In this document: positions 57,420-64,000 of the stretch, one piece after another
How the letters are laid out: each line of letters begins with the position of its first letter
Numbering within the stretch: position 1 is the first letter of the stretch
DNA from: Coptis chinensis
Lineage: Eukaryota; Streptophyta; Magnoliopsida; Ranunculales; Ranunculaceae
Direction: 5' to 3'
Length of the DNA stretch: 64,000 bases
NCBI GenBank assembly: GCA_015680905.1
Contig: CM027378.1
Location: forward strand, 45,400,001-45,464,000
Translations under genes and position numbers: made by a program
Notes under the pieces: model-generated
What the model saw: the letters and a program-made list of their open reading frames with translations, nothing else
What the model was told of the DNA's origin: nothing
The model's database searches: none

Positions 57420-58895
57420 AATAAGGACAAACTTCTTTGAACTTAGAATAACATATATACATTAATTAAATCATCTAAAGATAAATGCGCAAACATGAGC
57501 AATGAATATGCAAAAGCAGAGTCATTTTCGAAACTTTTGGAGAGCGTCCTTAAGGTGGGTTCTCACAAGGATGTGTTAAAACACAAACTCTCTGATAGAT
57601 TCACTCAAGTTTCGTTCTCTCACATGCAATGGGCATTTATATTCTTCACATACACGAATGACGTCCAAAGGAAATCGGGGTCGATTGATCATAATTGCTA
57701 CTTACTATCATACCATCCTATTTCTAATCGAGCTAGAGGTCTTTTATTAGAAGTTATGGGGCTAGGGTGATGGTTTAGAAAGAAAAAAAAAAAGAAGGGA
57801 AAACAAATCTGATAAGTTGAGAAATTGGGTCTTCAAGATACTTGTAACTAGAGAAGAACCTAGTTTTGTTCTTTGCTTTCGAATTGTAATTCATTATTTG
57901 CCCTTTGGGTTTGTGACTCCATATGATTTTGATTTTTTGAAGTTCTAACTTTGCTTTTGTTTTTTGATATCGACTCCTTTTAATTTTGAACTTTTGGGAG
58001 ATTTAATTTTTTACTCCTTTGATTTTTGTGGAGTTTTGGTTTTTGATGGGTCTTTCTTTTCTTTTCTTTCTTTTCGAAGCAACTAATTGTTCTGTTTTTG
58101 TACAAAGTCTTCTATTCTCTTTTTCTGATACTCATCCAATTCTCAACTCATCAGCTGGGTAAACTTTTTATTGTGTGTTGTAACGGGTCAGAGATTGTTG
58201 GTGAAGAATAAAAAAACTTTCAGAATTTTTTTTTTGGAAGGCTAAAAACGGGGTAACTAGAAAAAAAATTTATGGGCTTTTTAGACTTTGGTCCTACGCA
58301 TAGTTGGTTTATTAGACTTTGGTCTAGAAAAGCTTGAATATTAGACTTTAGTCCTAGTTCTGTTTGTTCACCGTTAGTCAACTCAGTTGACCACGTTGAT
58401 TGTTAGTCAATTGAGTTGACTAACGGTGAACAAACAGAACTAGGACTAAAGTCTAATATTCAAGCTTTTCTGGACCAAAGTCTAATAAACCAACTATACG
58501 TAGGACCAAAGTCTAAAAAACCCAAAATTTATCTATTTGGGGTTTTAACATTTATTTGGCTATATCGATCCAAAAATGACATAAATTTTCTTATAGGATA
58601 TGGTGTGGTGATCAAGCAAGTGGACGTGTAGTCTTTCTATCCGGACATCCTTTGTGTCATCACTCAATAATCATTCAGATGAGGCTTTTGGCTAGATTCT
58701 CACAGGATATATGGAGATTAATTGTTCTAACCTTGGTCTCGGAAACTCACTGCTATATACAATTAAATGCTTATGCATGTCATTCATGAAAAGATGCAAA
58801 AATTATTGTACGTATATTAGTCTAAGTTCGAAGAACGAATCCTTACTTTATTGCTATAATGAGACTTCTAGACTATTTATTCATCATAAGTTTCG
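57420..58895. repeat. Retroelement segment R, copy 1
   Basis: Non-coding retroelement DNA that repeats at 61330-62480 in the same orientation. Shared blocks are CGTCCTTAAGTAGG-type (57546), TGCTACTTACTATCATAC (57695), GAGCTAGAGGTCTTTATTAG (57730), GGCTATATCGATCCAAA (58558) and GATCAAGCAAGTGGACGTGT (58610). It is interrupted by a 250-bp hairpin transposon at 58274-58523 and ends where element A copy 2 begins. The style (CCCCCAAAC...CCTCAAGCAAAT at 57140-57180) resembles the non-coding 3' part of Athila-like elements. Confidence 0.65.
58274..58523. mobile_element. Hairpin MULE-type MITE (250 bp) with 9-bp target duplication
   Basis: Two 117-bp arms (58274-58390 and 58407-58523) are reverse complements with 4 mismatches, separated by a 16-bp spacer. 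The ends are GGGCTTTTTAGACTTTGGTC and its partner. The flanking 9-bp duplication AAAATTTAT (58265-58273 and 58524-58532) is perfect, the Mutator-like length. The related copy of the host repeat at 61330-62480 lacks this insert. Each arm contains three TTAGACTTTGGTCC-like sub-repeats. There is no coding capacity. The very similar arms point to recent origin, and transcription would give a long perfect-type hairpin RNA. Confidence 0.9.
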
Positions 58896-59870
58896 ACCCC
58901 CACTTACGTGGCAAACGTCCACTAGTAGGGGTCTCCACTTTATTCTTTTAATCGACAGGGGTAAAGCCCAATTTGCAATATTATAGATCAATGTACATGC
59001 CCATTAACTCATGTGTCTAGGGTTGAACCCTAGCCACATGGCTTGCCATTTATATACATTAGTTTATGTCTAGATTCATTTCATATCAAAGAGATAATCA
59101 TCAATTAAGAATTAGGTTCAATTACAATTACTTGAGCTACAAGAAATCTCTACTCTACAGATATAAATACCAAACTATTTTTCATAAAGAACTACGTTCT
59201 TGAGACTTGATCCCATCGATAATTTGGGTACGTAGGCAACCGAAAGGTACAGTCTCATCATTATCTCAATCACCATAACTTTTCTCACTACTTTTCTACG
59301 TTATTCATATCATTCGTCACCACTTAGTATTTTGATCATATTTGGTCGAAACATAATTGGCACCGTCTACGATTCTTATTCAAAACCGACGATCACGTTC
59401 TACAAATGTTATGACAAATACTCAACGAGCCTAAGTTCTCGATGCACTTACTGACGATTATCGCGAATGTGAGGGTCAAGGTCAACTTGGCGGTATTAGA
59501 TTACTCCCTCCTATTCCTTTTCATCGCCCGATTGCATGCGACCCGGCTACCGTTCCACCAATGAGCCAAATTATTCGGCACGAAGTTATTGCCTCTGACG
59601 ATTCTTCGTCATCTGTTGCGGATAATGTCAGTCATATGTCTCGAGAAACACTTCTTCAAAATTAAGTGCACGAGTGTACGACAAACATAACAACTACTAC
59701 AAACGTCGTCTAAAACAAACCATTCCTCTTTAAGATGGTGTTGTATTTGTCACACCACAACGTAACACACGCCAACAACATAGTTGCGTGTGGGACCGTT
59801 TAAGTGGTGATGATTAGATTCTCGTTGTTCGCAATGGTTACCCACGAGTTCAAGACACTAAATACGGACT
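58880..59870 (+). mobile_element. Element A, copy 2 (LTR and start of gag)
   Basis: An LTR (about 58880-59353, with CAGATATAAATACC as a TATA-like motif near 59159) ends GGTCGAAACA. It is followed by a primer-site-like AATTGGCACCGTCTACG and a gag-like frame from ATG 59410 that is broken by stops. It matches 3847-4344 and the DNA to its left in opposite orientation. The LTR start is truncated against segment R. The end near 59870 stops close to the same position as the left window edge copy. Confidence 0.75.
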
Positions 59871-59944
59871 TCGCAATGGTTACTTTTCACAAATCTCAGC
59901 AAAGCGTATCTAATTCATATTTGTCCATTGTCGTTTGATAGTGA

Positions 59945-61330
59945 CGATGGTCGTTGATAAAAGGTAAAATGATAGTTTTACTTACGAATAAGCAACGAGA
60001 CTCAAACGTAAGTAAAACTAAAGCTAATCTTAGCTTAATATTATCAAAGTTTTCTACTCTCGATGCTATTGCAATAAGTGGAGTAGAGAATTCGTTCCAC
60101 TCCTAGTTCTTTAGAATTCACGTTAACTAAGATTATCAGTTCTATCAAAGTCGATGAGAGTAATAATGGAAATTATACTAATCAAGATGCGATAATTCAA
60201 AATACGTAAATACTAAATGGGATGAATTCAAAATACGGAAATACTAAATTGACTATATGATAATAAATTAGGGGAATTTGATTCCACCTTGATTCGACTT
60301 AATAAACTAACGAAGAAATGTCGTAATCCGAATTGAAATGCTTTCGCATAACAATTGGGTGTTCTAATCCCTAATTGTTCATGGTAATCTCTACCAACTA
60401 ACAACTAGCATGTGAAACAATCAAACACATTCTCATGGTGAACTAATTACTTTCTAGAATAGAATAGATTTTTACAACCAATTTCTACGCTAACAACAAT
60501 CAAGTTTCATCAAGGCTTCCTCAAACCCCTCTAATGGAGGTTTTAGCCTTGAATCATCATACTATCATTTTTAAACCAAAAACAATCAAAACAAGTCATT
60601 ATTGAATAACTAAGTAACTTTCTTAATCTAATTTAACGATAGTCTAAGATTCAAAATGGATTATAACTGAAATTCAAACTAATCTAGAACTAAAATTATG
60701 AATACTAATTATCAATTTAAAATAACTAAATCTATGAATGCAAGATTGAATTCGAAATTAAAGATTGAAATATAAACTAAATATTTTATTCTAAGATTCA
60801 AAACTTGTTCTAACAACTAATAGAATTGACAACTAATTATATTAAAAATATATAAACTAATTTAATGAATTAAAACTAAGTATTTGGATCATTCACTAAT
60901 TCAAAGCTAACTAGAAAAATGAATTACTAAGTAAAAACTAAGTTTAAAACTAATTTTTTTGATATAGATCTAACTATCCTTAAGAGTTAAGTTTTTGTTT
61001 CTTAAATGGAGGAGACCAAATCCACAAAATCGTGTATGGGCCGAGGAGCCTGTTTTGGGCCGGAAAATTGAGCCCAAAACCTCAGTACTTCAGTCCACAA
61101 AGGGCTTTTTCAGCTGGATTTAACTTCAACAGCTTTTTCGTCAACTTCTACTCCTCTGATTGGGTCAAGGTTGGGACCATTGGAATTCTCTTTCTAAGCT
61201 GGTCATTTTGACATAAGGTAGGCCCAATTCCGAGGTCTGAGTCCAAAGATACGGCCTTAGGAAGTTCTGCTGACTTTTGTGTGCTGTTTCTGCCCGCATT
61301 GACTTTGACTTTTCAGCTTTGATCAGGCTT
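59945..61330 (-). repeat. Probable LTR of an Athila-like element
   Basis: It shares style and some motifs with solo LTR 28245-29882: a TGATAA-type end, a TCGATGAGAG/TAGAGAATTCGTTCC region, ACCCCTCTAATGGAGGTTTTAG (60527), and the CCCGCATTGACTTTGACTTT and AGGTCTGAGTCC region (61230-61310). Similarity is patchy by eye, so the limits are approximate. Confidence 0.4.
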
Positions 61331-62480
61331 TAAAAAGACTTTGGAATAGCGTCCTTAAGTAGTAACAGGTCCGTTTATGAAACTTTGTTTTTGTTTTGAC
61401 ATATATACAGTGAGCAATGCTATGAAATGCAGTAACAGATCCGTTTATGAAACTTTGGAATAACGTCCTTAAGTAGGTCCTCACATAAATGTCAAGATAA
61501 AAACACTTTGATTTTTCCGCTCAAGTTTTTATTACTCCGATTAATGCGATGGGCACACTTTACCTTACAATCTCAATGACACACAATGAAGCCAAAGTCG
61601 ATCAAACACATCTGCTACTTACTATCATACTAGCCTATTCCTAATTGAGCTAGAGGTCTTTATTAGGTGTTGCGGGGATTAGGTGATGGTTTAAGAATGA
61701 AGAAAATTGATATTAAAAAAGAACCAGTCTGAGATAATAGAATCTTCATATTCTGTAACTAGAGAAAACCTTGTTCTTTTGTTTCTACACTTTGTTTCCA
61801 TCCTTAGCCTTTTTATTTTGGCTTTTTGACTCATTTTATTCTATTTTTGGAGTCTTTATTTTATTTTTATTTATATTTATATTTTTCTTTTCTTTTCTTT
61901 TCTTTGGATGGAAACATCTTTTCTTTTTCTTTTCGGAAGCAACTAACTAATTTTTGTTTACACAGGTTTTTCTCTTTTCTTTTCTTCACTCATCTTATTC
62001 TCAGACTCGTTCTAAAATGGGTAGGTTGATTTTTTATTTTGTTTTGTTTTGTAAAAGGGTAAAGGAATTGTGGTTTATGAAAGGCTAAAGAAAGGCTCAG
62101 GAGGGGCTTAACTAGCGAAAATAATTCATAGGTTTGAATTTTTGGCTATATCGATCCAAAGAGGGCCTAAATTCTCGCTTAGGATATGGTATAATAATCA
62201 AGCAAGTGGACGTGTGATTTCTCTATCCGGAATTTACTTCTCCCTTATGTCATTTATCAAATATTTCACTCATATAAAGCTTTAGACTATATTCTCACAG
62301 GATTTGTAGAATAAGTACTCTAGCCTAGATTTCAGAAACTTACTGCTAAACAATCATAGATACTCATGTAATATATTTATAGAAAGATGCAAAGATTATT
62401 ACCTATATATTACCTTAAGTTTCTAAAAACTATTCTAACGCAAAAGCTAACGTGAAACTTCTAGACTATTAAGAGCATAG
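61330..62480. repeat. Retroelement segment R, copy 2
   Basis: A direct copy of 57420-58895 without the hairpin transposon. The junction reads AAATAATTCATAGGTTTGAATTTTTGGC where copy 1 carries the 250-bp insert. It contains the same TCGATCCAAA and CAAGCAAGTGGACGTGTGAT blocks. It lies between the LTR-like region and the gag-like ORF. Confidence 0.65.
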
Positions 62481-62897
62481 AGAAAAAAAATAATACCAAT
62501 ATTCCTAAGTGTATAACATAAACTTTTTATTTATTATTATTTTTATTTTTTATATTATTTTTTTTTGAATTTTTGAACTTTTTACTAGAAAACAAGTGCA
62601 TATTGTACATATCTATATCTTAACAGGTGCCTTAAATTATGCATATTTCTATGCCACCCCCAAACAAGAAGCATGCTTTGTCATCAAAGTATTGAAATAA
62701 AAAGGGTAGAAAAATACCATTGAAACGCGTGAAATTTTGGAACATCTGCAAAACAAAGTTAAAACATACTAATATAGAAAAATAAAAACAGACGCAACTC
62801 TATATGAGTTCCACCCGTTATGGGGATAACAAGAATCAAATTGCTTGGGACATAACCAGACACCAACAAAAATAAAAACTTACCTTATCTCCATCGT

Positions 62898-63814
62898 TTA
62901 AGCGTCATTCTCCTCCTCTTCATAGGACCAAGGCTCTTTTGCGTCCTGCCACGCTATGATAATTTGCCAAGCCCTTCGCCATGTATCATCAACTTATGCT
63001 AACCTGTTAAGTGTTACTCGGTCTGATGGGGTGTAAGGAGCAACCAAATGAGGTTGCACCTACCATCCCGGCCAAGTCATAACTCGAAATGAACGAACCC
63101 GCAATTGGTGGTCTCATGATTTCAACCCTAACCCAATCCGTGAACTGGGTACAAAATTCAGGTAAACAACCGCGCATGATGCGGCAAACCAAAATAGGCA
63201 TAAGAAGATATTTATGCCTCATGCTATGGGCTCTCTTTAGACTAGTCACTAAAACTCTGGGAATGTCAAATAGGCGACGTCCCTTCAAAAAAGCAAGGAA
63301 AAAAACGTCACCAGCGGTACTATTTGCGTATAAACCGCCACTCTCCTAAAAATATTCATCGGGATGAATAACATGGTGGTGCCTTACATTCGAGGACCAC
63401 TACCAGGGGCTATGTTATATCGCCTTTGGTCCATTACCGCTAAACACCCCTCCCCCATAATACTTTCGTGGAAATACGATAGTTATAGAGGTATGCATTA
63501 TCGGTCATATATCCCCTCGTGTTAGTAGGATTAGGCAAATGTAATCCCGAAATGAACGCTACCAAATTCTTACTGAATTCCATTATCGTGTCATTAACTA
63601 CGACAGAGAATTTTTATTCTCCATCAGGTTGACAAAAGAAATTAATATTATTGTAGAAATATGCAGTAAGCTGAGGTGAATATGAGTCGTCATTACTTAC
63701 CAGTAGATGTTGCCATCCTAACTGCAAGATCCTGTCACGGAACCAACCTCCATAGGTCTCGCTTCCCAACAAGTCTTCGAAAGATTGCTCAGGTATGACT
63801 GTAGGAGATGCCAT
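62898..63814 (-). pseudogene. Athila-like retrotransposon ORF1 (gag-like), decayed
   Basis: The minus strand starts at ATG 63814 (MASPTVIPEQSFEDLLGSET) and continues through GWFRDRILQLGWQHLLVSND. There is a stop near 63615, then NDTIMEFSKNLVAFISGLHL. Further on come SMRHKYLLMPILVCRIMRG and FISSYDLAGMV (63007-63288), and it ends WRRAWQIIIAWQDAKEPW before TAA at 62898. The arrangement resembles the plant 'putative transposon protein' domain in ORF1 of Athila-type gypsy elements. At least one stop and several frameshifts make it non-functional. Its 5' LTR would lie right of the window. Confidence 0.6.
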
Positions 63815-64000
63815 CACAATAACTACTCTCTAGAAGAGCTGCAAATGACCCTGGAAAACTCTAAAAAAATCAGAAAATTTTAGGGTTTGCGAAGGTCGTG
63901 GTTTAGCGCTCACGAAATGGCCTTTTGAGGGCTGGTCGCTCAAGTTCAAATCGAGGAGTTAGGCGTTTCAGCTAAGCTGGCGCTTCGAAATGGTCTTGGT
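63815..64000. other. Retroelement leader at the window edge
   Basis: Probable untranslated leader of the minus-strand Athila-like element. GC-richer than its surroundings, with GCTCACGAAATGG and GCGCTTCGAAATGG near-repeats. Confidence 0.3.

Noticed and set aside
61826..62029. Phe/Leu-rich plus-strand open frame that looks like a membrane peptide
   Set aside because: It comes from T-rich low-complexity DNA inside retroelement segment R.
1..64000. CRISPR array, bacterial operon, organellar insertion or rRNA
   Set aside because: No regularly spaced near-identical repeats with unique spacers, no operon-like gene packing, and no plastid or mitochondrial gene blocks were seen.

Overview
This window is nuclear DNA from a flowering plant, most likely a eudicot. 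The evidence is intron-split genes with GT-AG junctions, a plastid PII protein with a transit peptide, a WAT1-type transporter, degenerate TTTAGGG telomere-like DNA, and long AT-rich gaps filled with LTR retrotransposon debris and small DNA transposons. I cannot name the species. No bacterial-type system, CRISPR array or rRNA operon was seen.

Layout. 1-4.3 kb is a minus-strand LTR retrotransposon (element A) that runs off the left edge and is split by a 3.2 kb solo-LTR-like insertion with a 5-bp target duplication. 4.3-9.3 kb holds two candidate exons of an unrecognised coiled-coil gene, separated by a second long solo-LTR-like element (5778-8609). 10.6-12.5 kb has two half-LTRs facing in opposite directions. 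13.4-14.4 kb has exon-like fragments of an unknown gene. 16.0-18.1 kb holds an unrecognised Lys-rich/acidic gene whose promoter and 5' leader occur a second time 1.87 kb downstream. 18-31 kb is mostly gene-free: a DAHP synthase exon remnant, a tRNA-like SINE candidate, a 36-bp-period minisatellite, a clean solo LTR, and a LINE-type RNase H fragment interrupted by a hAT MITE.

The gene-rich core is 31-55 kb. It contains GLB1 (plastid nitrogen sensor PII, 8 exons, +), a WAT1/MtN21-type EamA transporter (7 exons, +), a mitochondrial carrier of the SLC25A44 type (6 exons, -) and a soluble ABC ATPase of the ABCI20/21 type (6 exons, -). All four have complete reading frames across every junction I traced. 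They belong to separate processes (nitrogen sensing, vacuolar or plasma-membrane export, mitochondrial exchange, ER-associated ABC complex), and I see no sign that they act together. Between GLB1 and the WAT1 gene lies a 951-bp hAT element with perfect 8-bp target duplications.

55.9-64 kb is repeats again: telomere-like DNA, a degenerate gag zinc knuckle, two direct copies of a long retroelement segment, a second copy of element A in the opposite orientation, and the ORF1/gag-like region of an Athila-like element. One of the direct copies carries a 250-bp, nearly perfect hairpin transposon with 9-bp target duplications, and the other copy preserves the empty site. That hairpin is the most striking structure in the window.
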